Notes: generated by a model from the sequence alone, not told the origin. A DNA stretch of 64,000 nucleotides from Streptomyces bacillaris (GCF_003268675.1 NZ_CP029378.1:3658001-3722000); one strand, 5' to 3'. Shown: positions 8,830-17,649, numbered from the stretch's first letter. Numbers and translations: made by a program.

Positions 8830-10086
8830 ATGATGACGCACGCGGCGTACGACTGCGATGTGCTGGTGATCGGCGGCGGGATCGTCGGTCTGTCGACCGC
8901 GTACGCCCTCCAGAGGGCCGCTCCGGGCACCCGGGTCACGGTCCTGGAGAAGGAGCACGGCCCCGCCCGCCATCAGACCGGGCGCAACAGCGGAGTGATC
9001 CACAGCGGGATCTACTACCGCCCCGGTTCCCTCAAGGCACGGTACGCGCTGCGCGGCTCCGCCGAGCTGGCCGACTTCTGCGCCGCGCACTCCATCGCCC
9101 ACGCCACCACCGGCAAGCTGATCGTCGCCACCGAGCGCTCCGAGCTGCCCCGGCTGCACGGCCTGGTCCAGCGCGGCCGGGAGCACGGACTGCCCGTGCG
9201 GGAGCTGGGCCCGGCGCAGATCGCGGAGTACGAGCCCGAGGTCCGGGGCATCGCGGCGATCCGGGTCGCCACGACGGGCGTCTGCGACTTCACGGCCGTC
9301 GCCGCCCGGCTCGCGGCCGAGGTGACGGCGGCGGGCGGCGTCGTGCGGTTCGGGGCGGAGGTCGTCGCGGTGGACCGGCGCCCCTGGGGCGTGGCGGTGC
9401 GGACGGCGGAGGGCCTGGTGGTCCGCGCCCGGACCCTGGTCAACTGCGCGGGGCTGCACTGCGACCGGGTGGCCCGGCTCGCGGGCGACGACCCGGGGGT
9501 GCGGATCGTGCCGTTCCGGGGCGAGTACTACGAGCTGGCCCGCCCGGAGCTGGTGCGCGGCCTGGTCTACCCGGTGCCGGACCCGGCCTTCCCCTTCCTC
9601 GGCGTCCACCTGACCCGGGGCTTCGACGGCTCCGTCCACGTCGGGCCGAACGCGGTCCCCGCCCTGGCCCGCGAGGGGTACGGCTGGCCGGTGGTGCGCC
9701 CCGGCGACCTGCTCTCCACGCTGAGCTGGCCGGGCACCTGGCAGATCGCCCGCAGGCACTGGCGGTACGGGGCGGGCGAGGTGCACCGCTCGCTCTCGAA
9801 GTCCGCCTTCACCCGGGCCGTCCAGCAGCTGCTGCCGGAGGTGCGGGAGGAGGACCTGCGCCCGTCGCCCTCGGGGGTCCGGGCCCAGGCGGTGCTGAAG
9901 GACGGCACGCTGGTCGACGACTTCCTGATCCGCGAGGCCCCGCACACCGTGCATGTGCTCAACGCGCCGTCGCCCGCCGCGACGGCCTCCCTGCCGATCG
10001 GGCGCGAGGTGGCGCGGCGGGCGCTGCGCCGGGCTCAGGAGACGGGGTGGAAGCCGCCCGCCGTAGAATCGGGGCATTGTGTCTGA
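8830..10086 (+). CDS. lhgO: L-2-hydroxyglutarate oxidase (FAD-dependent)
   Basis: A 418-residue FAD-dependent oxidoreductase of the DAO/LhgO family, predicted to oxidise L-2-hydroxyglutarate to 2-oxoglutarate. The dinucleotide-binding motif VLVIGGGIVGLSTAYAL is at about residues 9-26. The family segment RNSGVIHSGIYYRPGSLKA lies near 56-75, and FRGEYYEL and the C-terminal NAPSPAATASLPIG are also typical. ATG 8830 follows GGAGG by 7 bases; a second ATG lies at 8833. The last eight bases overlap trmB, suggesting co-transcription. The physiological acceptor cannot be told from the sequence. Confidence 0.88.
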   Translation: MMTHAAYDCDVLVIGGGIVGLSTAYALQRAAPGTRVTVLEKEHGPARHQTGRNSGVIHSGIYYRPGSLKARYALRGSAELADFCAAHSIAHATTGKLIVATERSELPRLHGLVQRGREHGLPVRELGPAQIAEYEPEVRGIAAIRVATTGVCDFTAVAARLAAEVTAAGGVVRFGAEVVAVDRRPWGVAVRTAEGLVVRARTLVNCAGLHCDRVARLAGDDPGVRIVPFRGEYYELARPELVRGLVYPVPDPAFPFLGVHLTRGFDGSVHVGPNAVPALAREGYGWPVVRPGDLLSTLSWPGTWQIARRHWRYGAGEVHRSLSKSAFTRAVQQLLPEVREEDLRPSPSGVRAQAVLKDGTLVDDFLIREAPHTVHVLNAPSPAATASLPIGREVARRALRRAQETGWKPPAVESGHCV

Positions 10087-11131
10087 GCAGCCCCTGAACC
10101 CCACCACCGCACCGGCCCCCGTCTCCGGGACGGCCGACGAGGCCACGACGGCCGATCCACCCGCGACCGGCTCCGTGACCGACGCGCCCGCCGACGATAC
10201 GCCCGTGACCGACACGCACGCGCCCGACCCCGTGGCCGAAGCGCCGGCGGGCTATACGCCCGTGACCGACACGCACGCGGCTGACGCACCCGCGGCCGAC
10301 GCCACCACGGTCCACGCCTCCGCGACCGGCTCGACCGCCGCCGACCTCCCGGCCGACGAGGCCGCCGCGCTGCGGGCCGCCTCCTTCGAGCGCGCCCGTC
10401 GGCTGCGCCAGGAGCCCCGCTTCCCCGGCGGCCCCGCCGCCGACCCGGCAGGCTCGCACCACGAGCGCCGGATCCGCAGCTTCCAGCCGCGCCGCAGCCG
10501 GGTCACCACCGGCCAGCAGGAGGCTCTGGAGCGGCTCTGGCCCACGTGGGGCCTGGACATCGACGGCAAGCGTGTCCTCGATCTGGACCAGCTCTTCGGC
10601 GGCCTGCCGGTCGTCCTGGAGATCGGGTTCGGGATGGGTGAGGCCACCGCGCAGATGGCCGCCGACGACCCGGGCACCGGCATCCTCGCCGTCGACGTCC
10701 ACACCCCCGGCCAGGGCAACCTGCTGGGCCTCGCGGACAAGGCGGGCTCGACCAACGTCCGGGTGGCCAACGGCGACGCGGTGATCCTGCTCCGCGAGAT
10801 GCTGGCCCCCGAGTCGCTCGACGGCCTGCGGGTCTACTTCCCCGACCCGTGGCCCAAGGCCCGCCACCACAAGCGGCGGCTGATCCAGCCCGAGTTCCTG
10901 GACCTGGTGGCCCCGGTGCTCAAGCCCGGCGCGATCGTGCACTGCGCGACCGACTGGGAGCCGTACGCGGAGCAGATGCTGGAGGTGCTGACCGCGCACC
11001 CCCGCTTCGAGAACACGGCGGCCGACGGCGGGTACGCGCCCCGCCCGGCGTTCCGCCCGCTCACCCGCTTCGAGGGCCAGGGCCTGGACAAGGGCCACGT
11101 CGTCCACGACCTGCTCTTCGCCCGCGTCTGA
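10079..11131 (+). CDS. trmB: tRNA (guanine-N7-)-methyltransferase
   Basis: A 350-residue SAM-dependent enzyme that methylates G46 in the tRNA variable loop. The first 100 residues are a Thr/Ala/Pro/Asp-rich extension with imperfect repeats (AGYTPVTDTHA), longer than in most TrmB proteins and probably disordered. The SAM-binding motif VLEIGFGMGEATAQMA is near 180-195, and the TrmB signature FPDPWPKARHHKRRL is near 257-272. The GTG start at 10079 overlaps the end of lhgO by eight bases. An internal start that would remove the extension cannot be excluded. Confidence 0.92.
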   Translation: MSEQPLNPTTAPAPVSGTADEATTADPPATGSVTDAPADDTPVTDTHAPDPVAEAPAGYTPVTDTHAADAPAADATTVHASATGSTAADLPADEAAALRAASFERARRLRQEPRFPGGPAADPAGSHHERRIRSFQPRRSRVTTGQQEALERLWPTWGLDIDGKRVLDLDQLFGGLPVVLEIGFGMGEATAQMAADDPGTGILAVDVHTPGQGNLLGLADKAGSTNVRVANGDAVILLREMLAPESLDGLRVYFPDPWPKARHHKRRLIQPEFLDLVAPVLKPGAIVHCATDWEPYAEQMLEVLTAHPRFENTAADGGYAPRPAFRPLTRFEGQGLDKGHVVHDLLFARV

Positions 11132-11304
11132 CCCCCCGCCCACCGCGCACGCTCCGGCGCACCGCCGGACAGACCGCCACCGGACAGGCCGTCACCAGGC
11201 GGACCGCCTCCTGGCCGGACGGCGGACGACGGTGGCCGAACAGCGAACCGTCCTGGCCGGATGCACGGTCGCCGGGTGTCAGTGGTCCTCGTTAGGGTCA
11301 AGGG

Positions 11305-12855
11305 GTGTCCGACGGTTCCGTGCAGTACCAGCAGCGGCAGCCGGCGGTCCCGGTCCTCCACGACGAGCAGCGGCTCGACGAGGTGCTGGGCGCCGTGCCG
11401 GAGCGCGGCCGGTGGAAGTACCGGCCGCGCCGCGTCGGCATGGTGTGGCGCAGCAAGGTGTTCCGGGCCGGGGCCGTGATCGTGGCGCTGGCGCTCTGCT
11501 GGCTGGTGATCCTGGCCCTCGTCCGCGAGGAGACCGGCCCGGAGGGGTTCCTCGTCGGCCTCGGCCTGGCGGTGCTCCCGGTGCCGCTGCTGATGGCCGC
11601 CTTCCGCTGGCTGGACCGGGTCGAGCCGGCCCCCTGGCACAACCTGCTCTTCTCCTTCGCCTGGGGCGCGTGCGCGGCCGCGCTCATCTCGCTCATCGCC
11701 AACTCGTTCGCGGTGCGCTGGATAGCCACCGCCACCGCCGACCCGTCGAGCGCCGACGCGTGGGGGGCGACGGTGATCGCCCCGGTGGTGGAGGAGAGCG
11801 CGAAGGCCGTCTCCGTACTGCTGATCTTCATCTTCCGGAGGCGGGAGTTCCGGGGCGTGGTCGACGGGATCGTGATCGCGGGCTTCACCGGTACGGGCTT
11901 CGCCTTCACCGAGAACATCCTCTATCTGGGCAACGCCTTCGGTGAGGACCAGCAGGTGGGCAGTTCGGGCCTGGCGTCGATGACGGCGGGGACGTTCTTC
12001 GTACGGATCGTGCTGTCGCCGTTCGCGCACCCGCTGTTCACGGTCCTCACCGGCCTCGGCTTCGGCTTCGCGGTCATCAGCGCCCGCCACCACCGGGTCC
12101 GCCGGATCGCCCTGCCGCTGCTCGGCCTGCTGGCCGCGATGGGCCTGCACGCCCTGTGGAACGGTTCGGCGGTCTTCGGCGGGCTCGGCTTCTACGCGGT
12201 GTACGCGGTCGTGATGGTCCCGGTCTTCGGGCTGCTGACCTGGCTGGCGATCTGGTGGCGCCGCCGCGAACTGCGGACGCTCGCCGCCGAACTGCCCGCG
12301 TACGCCACGGCCGGCTGGCTCACCCCGGCCGAGCCGCTGGCGCTCTCCTCGATGCGGACCCGGGGCATGGCCCGCGATCTGGCCCGCCACTGGCACGGCA
12401 GGCAGGACCGGTCCCGGGGCCGGGCGGCGGCCCGCGCGGTCGCGGAGTACGAGTCCTTCGCGACGACCCTCGCCGGGCTGCGCCGCCGCGCCCGCCATGA
12501 CGCGGTGGGCCCGGACTTCGCCGCCCGGGAGCGGGAGTTGCTGCACCACCTCTGGCAGCGCCGGGACATCGCGGCCCCGGCCCTCACTCACGCGGCCCGC
12601 ATGACCGGCAGCGCCCCGCGCCCGTACCGGCAGCCGATGCCGTACGGACAAGGGCAGGGCTACGGCACCGGACAGCCGCAGCCGTACGGGAACGGACAGG
12701 GCCACGGGTACGGGTACGGGTACGGCTACGCGCAGCACCAGGGCCACGGCCACGGAACCCGCCACGGCCACGCCCCCAGCCCCGGACCCCACACCTACGG
12801 CTACGGCTACGGCCAAGCCCCCGGACAGACCGGCAGCCCTGACGTCGGGGGGTGA
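11305..12855 (+). CDS. PrsW-family glutamic-type intramembrane protease
   Basis: A 516-residue multi-pass membrane protein. Hydrophobic helices run from about residue 52 to 325. The conserved PrsW features VVEESAKAV (about 162-170) and FTGTGFAFTENILYL (about 194-208) carry the acidic residues expected for catalysis. In Bacillus, PrsW cleaves the anti-sigma factor RsiW, so a role in releasing a membrane-held regulator is possible, including the tethered sigma factor at 1749; that link is speculation. The last 100 residues are Tyr/Gly/His/Gln-rich (GYGYGYGYAQHQ) and probably disordered. The start is GTG 11305. Confidence 0.85.
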   Translation: MSDGSVQYQQRQPAVPVLHDEQRLDEVLGAVPERGRWKYRPRRVGMVWRSKVFRAGAVIVALALCWLVILALVREETGPEGFLVGLGLAVLPVPLLMAAFRWLDRVEPAPWHNLLFSFAWGACAAALISLIANSFAVRWIATATADPSSADAWGATVIAPVVEESAKAVSVLLIFIFRRREFRGVVDGIVIAGFTGTGFAFTENILYLGNAFGEDQQVGSSGLASMTAGTFFVRIVLSPFAHPLFTVLTGLGFGFAVISARHHRVRRIALPLLGLLAAMGLHALWNGSAVFGGLGFYAVYAVVMVPVFGLLTWLAIWWRRRELRTLAAELPAYATAGWLTPAEPLALSSMRTRGMARDLARHWHGRQDRSRGRAAARAVAEYESFATTLAGLRRRARHDAVGPDFAARERELLHHLWQRRDIAAPALTHAARMTGSAPRPYRQPMPYGQGQGYGTGQPQPYGNGQGHGYGYGYGYAQHQGHGHGTRHGHAPSPGPHTYGYGYGQAPGQTGSPDVGG

Positions 12856-12869
12856 GCGTCAGGGCTGCC
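12832..12869 (+). terminator. Hairpin at the end of the PrsW-like gene
   Basis: A 13-base perfect stem GGCAGCCCTGACG / CGTCAGGGCTGCC with a 12-base loop, overlapping the stop codon and followed on the plus strand by GGGGTTTCG. It lies between convergent genes. Confidence 0.7.
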
Positions 12870-12912
12870 GGGGTTTCGAGGGGCGGTGGTACGCGAACGG
12901 CGTACCGGGGTC

Positions 12913-13959
12913 TCAGACGTTGAGGCCCTTGCTGTTCAGCCAGGCGATCGGGTCCATGGCCGAGCCGCCGGCGGTGCGGACCTCCAGGTGGAGGTGGACG
13001 CCGGTCACGTTGCCGGTGGCGCCCATGCGGCCGATGGTGTCGCCGGTGCTGACCTTCTGGCCGACCGAGACGTCGATCGAGGACTGGTGGGCGTACCAGA
13101 TCTCGGTGCCGTCCTCCAGCTGGAGGACGGTGCGGTAGCCGTACGAACCGGACCAGCCGGCCGATGTGATCGTGCCGCTGTGCACGGCCTTGAGCGGCGA
13201 ACCGGCCGCTCCGGCGAAGTCGGTGCCGGTGTGCTGGCCGGAGGACCACATGGCGCCGGACTGGCCGTAGGTCGAGGTGATCGTGTACCCGGAGGCGGGC
13301 AGGGTGTAGCTGGCGCGGAGCTTGGCGAGGCGCTCCTCCTCGGCCTTCTTCGCCGCCGCTTCCTCCGCCGCCTTCTTCTCGGCGGCGGCCTTGGCCTTCG
13401 CCTTGGCTTCCGCCTCGTCCTGCTGCTTCTTCGCCTCCGCGGCGGCCTTCTCGGCCGCGGCCTTCTCCTCGGCGGCCTTGGCCTCGGCGTCGGCGGCGGC
13501 CTGCTGCTGCTCGGCCTGCTGGAGGATCCGGGCGCGCAGGGCCTCGCCCGCGTCGGTGGTGCCCTGCTCGGCCTCGGCGGTCGTGATGCCCGCGGAGGTG
13601 AGAGGGGCGGCGGCGGTGACCGGGGCGGCCTCGGCCTCGTCGGACATGAAGGCCCCGACGCCGGGAAGGGACTTGGCGTCGGGGAGGTTGTCCGCGATGG
13701 AATCGGGAAGGGAGATGGAGACGGGCGGCTTGGACTGGGCGGTGGCCATGCCACCCGCACCGACTGCCGCTATGACGCCGACCCCGAGGACGGTGGAGCT
13801 ACGGGCGAGCCCTCGCTGCTTGGCCACGCGGTGCTTGCCGCGCACGGGACGGATGGACTCCGCGGTGGGGTTCCACTCCTCCCACGTCCGCTCCGGGCCG
13901 CCGAAGGCGTCGGCGCTCAGGGATGACGGGGCCTCAGGGGCAGGCTGGTTGGACGCCAC
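12913..13959 (-). CDS. LytM-type (M23) cell-wall endopeptidase
   Basis: A 348-residue secreted or membrane-anchored peptidoglycan hydrolase. Residues 1-55 are cytoplasmic and basic, and a hydrophobic segment follows (about 52-76). A long Ala/Glu/Lys-rich coiled coil spans about 120-215, and an M23 domain fills the last 120 residues with zinc-ligand motifs HTGTD (about 244) and HLHLE. The GTG at 13959 follows a strong AAGGAAAGGAG. The leader is a c-di-AMP riboswitch, so expression is expected to fall when c-di-AMP is high, as for rpfA-type hydrolases in Streptomyces. Cleavage specificity is not predictable. Confidence 0.92.
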   Translation of the reverse strand: MASNQPAPEAPSSLSADAFGGPERTWEEWNPTAESIRPVRGKHRVAKQRGLARSSTVLGVGVIAAVGAGGMATAQSKPPVSISLPDSIADNLPDAKSLPGVGAFMSDEAEAAPVTAAAPLTSAGITTAEAEQGTTDAGEALRARILQQAEQQQAAADAEAKAAEEKAAAEKAAAEAKKQQDEAEAKAKAKAAAEKKAAEEAAAKKAEEERLAKLRASYTLPASGYTITSTYGQSGAMWSSGQHTGTDFAGAAGSPLKAVHSGTITSAGWSGSYGYRTVLQLEDGTEIWYAHQSSIDVSVGQKVSTGDTIGRMGATGNVTGVHLHLEVRTAGGSAMDPIAWLNSKGLNV

Positions 13960-13974
13960 GTGGGCGCACTCCTT

Positions 13975-14125
13975 TCCTTCCTTCTCGCCTACCGGGTTAG
14001 CTGACGGGTTCGGAGCAGGAAGGTCTCCTACGGGCCCCTCTGCCTCACGGTGGAGACACAGGCGTCCGATTCACCCCATGTAGGTGGTTCCCCGGTTCCC
14101 TTGCGGGATTCGGCGCTCGCGCACG
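13975..14125 (-). promoter_or_regulatory. c-di-AMP (ydaO/yuaA) riboswitch
   Basis: Read on the minus strand, this leader contains the ydaO-motif blocks GGGAACCGGGGAACC (near 14086-14100), ATGGGGTGAATCGG (near 14067-14081), then GAACCCGTCAGCTAACCCGG (near 13990-14010), leading into the ribosome binding site of the LytM gene. These elements match leaders of Streptomyces cell-wall hydrolase genes controlled by c-di-AMP. The 5' boundary is approximate. Confidence 0.85.
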
Positions 14126-14334
14126 GCGCCGTCCTGACGACGGCTGGGACGACCGCGCTGCGTTATCGAACGTTAATAGACAGGTGGGCCCGATTCCAAG
14201 CTGTTCCTGTTGATCATTAACGGCAGCGGCAGGGATTTACCCGCAACAACCATCCTCAACCGGACAACATGACATCGCCTCACCCACACCTCTTTTTCTG
14301 ACGGTGTGTCAAACGTTATGCGGAGCGGCGCCCT

Positions 14335-15564
14335 TCAGTTACGCACCGTGTCATCGCCCCGGCCCACGATCTTCACCGTCGTCCGCCGCGGCGGCTGCCC
14401 CTCCGCAGGCCGGCTCACCGCGAGCAACGCCATGTCGTCCGTCGAGCGGCCGCCGGTGTGCAGCCGTACGTCGTCGGTGAGCGCCGAGAGCAGCTCCTCG
14501 GGGCCGGGGAAGATCCGGCCGCGGAGCCGGGCCGCCGGGTCGTAGAAGACGCCGTTCGCGTCCCGCGCCTCGGAGAGGCCGTCCGTGAAGGCGAGCAGCG
14601 TCGAACCGGGAGGCATCTCCCACTCGTCGGACCGGTCGGGCCACACCCCGAGGTCCATCCCCAGCGGCATCGCGGGCACGCTCGGCGCGAGGACCTCCAG
14701 GGACCCGTCGGCGTGCAGCAGGATCGGCTCGGGGTGGCCGCGGTTGACGAGCCGCAGCGAGGCCGAACCGGGCGGGATCTCGGCCAGGACGGCGGTGATG
14801 AACCCCTCCATGGCGTCCAGCCCGTACCGCCGCGTCCCCTCCCGCGCGAGCGCCCGCTCCAGCCGCTGCGCCACGCCCTCCAGGGACCGCTCCTGCTCGG
14901 CGGCCTCCCGGAACGCGCCGATGATCACCGCCACCGCCTCCACCGCGTCCAGCCCCTTGCCGCGTACGTCCCCGACGACCAGGCGCAAGCCGTACGGGGT
15001 GTCCGCCACCGCGAACAGGTCCCCGCCGACGAACTCGTCCGCCTGCGCCGCCTCGTACCGCGCCGCCACCTGGAGCCCGCCGATCCGCTCCGCCGGGGTC
15101 GGCAGCACGGCCCGCATGGCGGTCTCCGCGATGACCCGTGCCGAGGCCAGCTGCTCGTTGCTGCGGCGGACGACCCCGTTGATGACGAGGGCCAGGACGG
15201 CGGCGGTGAGCACCGTGATCATCTCGATGACCGGGACGACCTGGGTGGAGGTCCCGTCGGAGAGCCGCATCGCGATGACGGAGAGGATCGAGGCCACTCC
15301 CGTACGGATGGTGCTGGCGAGCGAGAAGAAGGGCGCGGCGATCAGCGGCGCGGCCACGAACAGGGGCACGGCGGTGAAGTTGGGCGGGGCCAGCGAGTCG
15401 AAGAGGAGCCCGCCGCCGATCAGCAGCACCGGCAGCAGCCGGACGAACCGCCGGGTCCCGGGGCTCTGGGCCACCACCGGCTTCCCCCGCCCCGTGGAGC
15501 CGGGCGTGGCACGCCCGGGGATACCGAGGCTCCCCATCAAGCGTCCGCGCCCCTTCTCCGCCAT
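14335..15564 (-). CDS. Membrane SpoIIE-type PP2C serine phosphatase
   Basis: A 409-residue protein with a basic N terminus, a block of four or five transmembrane segments (about residues 38-125), a short linker helix, and a cytoplasmic PP2C/SpoIIE phosphatase domain from about 150. Metal-binding acidic motifs are visible: ADEFVGGDLFAV, VVGDVRGKGLDAVE, FTDGLSEARD and the final DDMALLAV. Such proteins usually dephosphorylate anti-sigma-factor antagonists. No partner anti-sigma gene is adjacent. I start at ATG 15564 (MAEKGRG) behind GGTGGTGGGG; an in-frame start at 15600 adds twelve residues. Confidence 0.85.
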   Translation of the reverse strand: MAEKGRGRLMGSLGIPGRATPGSTGRGKPVVAQSPGTRRFVRLLPVLLIGGGLLFDSLAPPNFTAVPLFVAAPLIAAPFFSLASTIRTGVASILSVIAMRLSDGTSTQVVPVIEMITVLTAAVLALVINGVVRRSNEQLASARVIAETAMRAVLPTPAERIGGLQVAARYEAAQADEFVGGDLFAVADTPYGLRLVVGDVRGKGLDAVEAVAVIIGAFREAAEQERSLEGVAQRLERALAREGTRRYGLDAMEGFITAVLAEIPPGSASLRLVNRGHPEPILLHADGSLEVLAPSVPAMPLGMDLGVWPDRSDEWEMPPGSTLLAFTDGLSEARDANGVFYDPAARLRGRIFPGPEELLSALTDDVRLHTGGRSTDDMALLAVSRPAEGQPPRRTTVKIVGRGDDTVRN

Positions 15565-15711
15565 CCCCACCACCTGTGCACTCCTGCCCGGTCCGGCCAC
15601 GGCTGCGGACGGTACCGCGCCCCGTCCAGGCTTCCCGGAGCCGCGCCGTGCGGCGACTCGTCATCGGCCAAATAGGGGGAAGCGGGCCCTTGTGCGGACG
15701 GCCCCCGTCGG

Positions 15712-16470
15712 TCAGTCGGAGAGCCGGTGTTCCGCGTGGATCGTCAGCGCATCCCGTACGAAGGCGGCGGTGCCGTCCCCGTAGCGATCGTAGTTCTTCC
15801 CGAAGCGGGGATCGGCGACGTACATCTCACCGAGCCCGATGACGTACGAACGAGTGAGCCCGGAGCCCGTCCCCCCGGAGGAGGCCAGCCACGCACAGTG
15901 CCGCCGGGCGACCTCCTGGGCCTGCTCGCTGCCGGGCCCGGCACCGGTCTCCCGGACCCGCCCCCAGTCACGGGCGATGGCCTCGTGCTCGTCCAGGAAG
16001 GCCCGCTTCCCCTCCTCCCCCAGCGAGCGCCACCACCGGTCGCCCTCCTCGTACGCCGCACGCCCCCAGCGCTCGGTCACCTCCCGCTCGTGCGCGGTGT
16101 GGTCGAAGCCGTCGAACACTTCCTCGGCCATGAGTTCCTGCCCCTCCTCCGTCTTGTGGAGAGTGGTCCGCACCGAGGCGATCTGCCGCCCGATGCGCGC
16201 CTGCTCCTGCTCGAGCAACCGCAGATGCGCCCGCAGCGCCGCCCCCGTGTCCCGCTGCCCTTCGAGTACGTCCTTGATGGCGGGCAGTGACAGCCCCAGC
16301 TCCCGCAGCAGCAGGATGCGCTGCAGCCGGACGAGGGCGTCCTGGTCGTAGTAGCGGTAACCGTTGCTCCCGACCCGGCTCGGCGCGAGGAGACCGAGGT
16401 CCCCGTAGTGCCGGAGCGTGCGGCTCGTGGTGCCGGCTCTTCTGGCGATTTCCTGGATGGACCACTCCAT
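15712..16470 (-). CDS. MerR-family regulator with TipAS ligand-binding domain
   Basis: A 252-residue TipA-like regulator. The winged-helix MerR domain is at residues 1-70 (IQEIARRAGTTSRTLRHYGD), a dimerisation coiled coil at about 75-115, and a TipAS antibiotic-recognition domain at about 125-250 (EEVFDGFDHTAHEREVTERWG). TipAS domains bind thiopeptides and other amphipathic drugs, and TipA then activates its own promoter. The operator-like sequence at 16487-16503 directly upstream supports autoregulation. Ligand and additional targets are unknown. Confidence 0.9.
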   Translation of the reverse strand: MEWSIQEIARRAGTTSRTLRHYGDLGLLAPSRVGSNGYRYYDQDALVRLQRILLLRELGLSLPAIKDVLEGQRDTGAALRAHLRLLEQEQARIGRQIASVRTTLHKTEEGQELMAEEVFDGFDHTAHEREVTERWGRAAYEEGDRWWRSLGEEGKRAFLDEHEAIARDWGRVRETGAGPGSEQAQEVARRHCAWLASSGGTGSGLTRSYVIGLGEMYVADPRFGKNYDRYGDGTAAFVRDALTIHAEHRLSD

Positions 16471-16486
16471 GCCGGAAACGCTAGAT

Positions 16487-16503
16487 CTTTACGTAACGTC
16501 AAG
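16487..16503 (-). promoter_or_regulatory. MerR-type operator
   Basis: An imperfect palindrome, CTTTACGTAACGTCAAG, lies 17 bases before the start codon of the MerR/TipAS gene. On the minus strand it gives CTTGAC followed by ACGTAAAG. This layout is typical of sites for MerR proteins that untwist a long promoter spacer. Confidence 0.7.
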
Positions 16504-16536
16504 GTCAACCCGGAGAGGCCGGACCCTCGGAAACGA

Positions 16537-16580
16537 CTCAGGCCCGGTACGCGATCGGTGATCTGCGTACCGGGCCTGAG
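16537..16580 (-). terminator. Hairpin after tRNA-fMet
   Basis: A perfect 16-base stem CTCAGGCCCGGTACGC / GCGTACCGGGCCTGAG with a 12-base loop lies directly 3' of the initiator tRNA gene on the minus strand, followed by GTCGTTTCC. Confidence 0.75.
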
Positions 16581-16587
16581 CCTTCAG

Positions 16588-16661
16588 TAGCGGGGACAGG
16601 ATTTGAACCTGCGACCTCTGGGTTATGAGCCCAGCGAGCTACCGAGCTGCTCCACCCCGCG
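16588..16661 (-). tRNA. Initiator tRNA-fMet (CAT)
   Basis: A 74-base cloverleaf with anticodon loop CTCATAA on a stem ending in three G-C pairs (GGG/CCC). The top of the acceptor is unpaired (C1 opposite U72). Both are initiator features. CCA is not encoded. It marks the left edge of the accessory island. Confidence 0.95.
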
Positions 16662-16820
16662 TCGATGAACACAACTCTACGCCATCGGAGAGGGTGCTCC
16701 GACCACTTCTCCGTCGGGGCCCCCACACCCTGACGGCCCCACCGCGAATCGCCGCCGGAGGCGGGGCCACCAGTCCTGCCAGCACCACGGCCATGTACTC
16801 CCACCAGTCGCCGCAGGGAT

Positions 16821-17138
16821 GTGGACGTCTCCACCGCGACGGCGACAGAGGCCCCCGTGGCGGAGTTGACGAAGAAGGCGGTTCAGGAGGCGGTGTGGGA
16901 GGCGCCGGACACCGCGCCCGACCGGAAGACGCGGCCCACGCGGTGGGCGGCGAGCTACCTGCGGGCGATCTACGGGCAGGTCGCCACCCTCCAGCGGACG
17001 GTGACGGCGCAGACCGCGGCGATCACGGCGCTGGCCGGTCAGGTCGGGAAGGGCGCGGACACGGCCACCGTGGTGGCCGTGGTGCAGCAGGCGATCCGGG
17101 ACGCGGTCGTCAAGGTCGACGTCGACATCAACACCTGA
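16821..17138 (+). CDS. Small phage-type protein upstream of holin
   Basis: A 105-residue protein with GTG start. It is rich in Thr, Ala and Val, with a Trp/Arg-containing centre (TRWAASYLRAIYGQVATLQR) followed by a probable coiled coil. I recognise the type as an uncharacterised small protein found between tail and lysis genes of actinophages, but cannot give a function. It is followed after 12 bases by a holin-like gene. It belongs to a phage lysis-module remnant with no endolysin, tail or capsid genes in the window. Confidence 0.6.
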   Translation: MDVSTATATEAPVAELTKKAVQEAVWEAPDTAPDRKTRPTRWAASYLRAIYGQVATLQRTVTAQTAAITALAGQVGKGADTATVVAVVQQAIRDAVVKVDVDINT

Positions 17139-17150
17139 GGAGAAACGATC

Positions 17151-17386
17151 ATGCAGAAGCTTCTGCTGGACCTGGCGGAGCGCTCCGCGTGGACGGGTGC
17201 GCAGGCCGCGCTCGGCTTGGCCGTCGTCGAGCTGGCCGACGTCCCGGTGTGGTGGGCGGCCCCGGTCGCCCTGGTCCTCGCCTCCGCGAAGTCGTGGGTG
17301 GCGGGGCGGCTGGGGCGGAAGGGCACGGGTCGACGCTGCCAGCGACAGCCGACCCGGCATCCCTGCCACGGGGGTGTAGGTGGTGA
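17151..17386 (+). pseudogene. Holin-like gene with 3' frameshift
   Basis: The frame from ATG 17151 encodes a small amphipathic protein with a hydrophobic centre (LGLAVVELADVP, then WWAAPVALVLASAKSW) ending in GRLGRKGTG, as in small Streptomyces phage holins. From about 17330 the original frame turns into arginine/cysteine-rich sequence and stays open to 17777, across the next gene. One base shifted, it reads STLPATADPASLPRGCRW and stops at 17386. That tail looks like the normal holin end and overlaps the next start (17380) by seven bases. I infer a one-base deletion near 17325-17335, so the gene is probably broken unless the sequence is wrong here. Confidence 0.6.
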
Positions 17387-17640
17387 CGCCGCAGGACCCG
17401 GGGGTGAACATCCCCCTGGGGCAGATGTACCAGGAGGTGCGCGGGTTGGCCCAGGCGACGTCCCGCGTCGAGGCCAAGCTCGACGGGGTGCTCGACGAGA
17501 CGAAGGACATCCGCAGCGATGTGGCCGACCACGAGGTACGCCTCCGCACTCTGGAGCGGGCCCGGTGGCCGCTGCCCACGATCGGCGTCCTCGCGGGCGT
17601 CGGCGGTGCTGCGACCGGGCTCCTCGCCCTCCTCCGCTGA
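17380..17640 (+). CDS. Phage coiled-coil/transmembrane protein (possible second holin)
   Basis: An 86-residue protein. Residues 10-60 form a probable coiled coil (QATSRVEAKLDGVLDETKDI, then a VADHEVRLRTLE segment), followed by a C-terminal transmembrane helix (LPTIGVLAGVGGAATGLLAL). This architecture is common for accessory lysis or tail-associated proteins at the end of actinophage lysis cassettes. The GTG at 17380 would overlap the repaired end of the holin gene. A hairpin terminator follows at 17650. Confidence 0.6.
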   Translation: MVTPQDPGVNIPLGQMYQEVRGLAQATSRVEAKLDGVLDETKDIRSDVADHEVRLRTLERARWPLPTIGVLAGVGGAATGLLALLR

Positions 17641-17649
17641 CCGAACCCC

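Noticed and set aside
16837..17386. Rightward frame running across the phage gene and holin into GCRW
   Set aside because: Only its last 20 residues look real, as the shifted tail of the holin; the rest is a shadow of the two phage genes.
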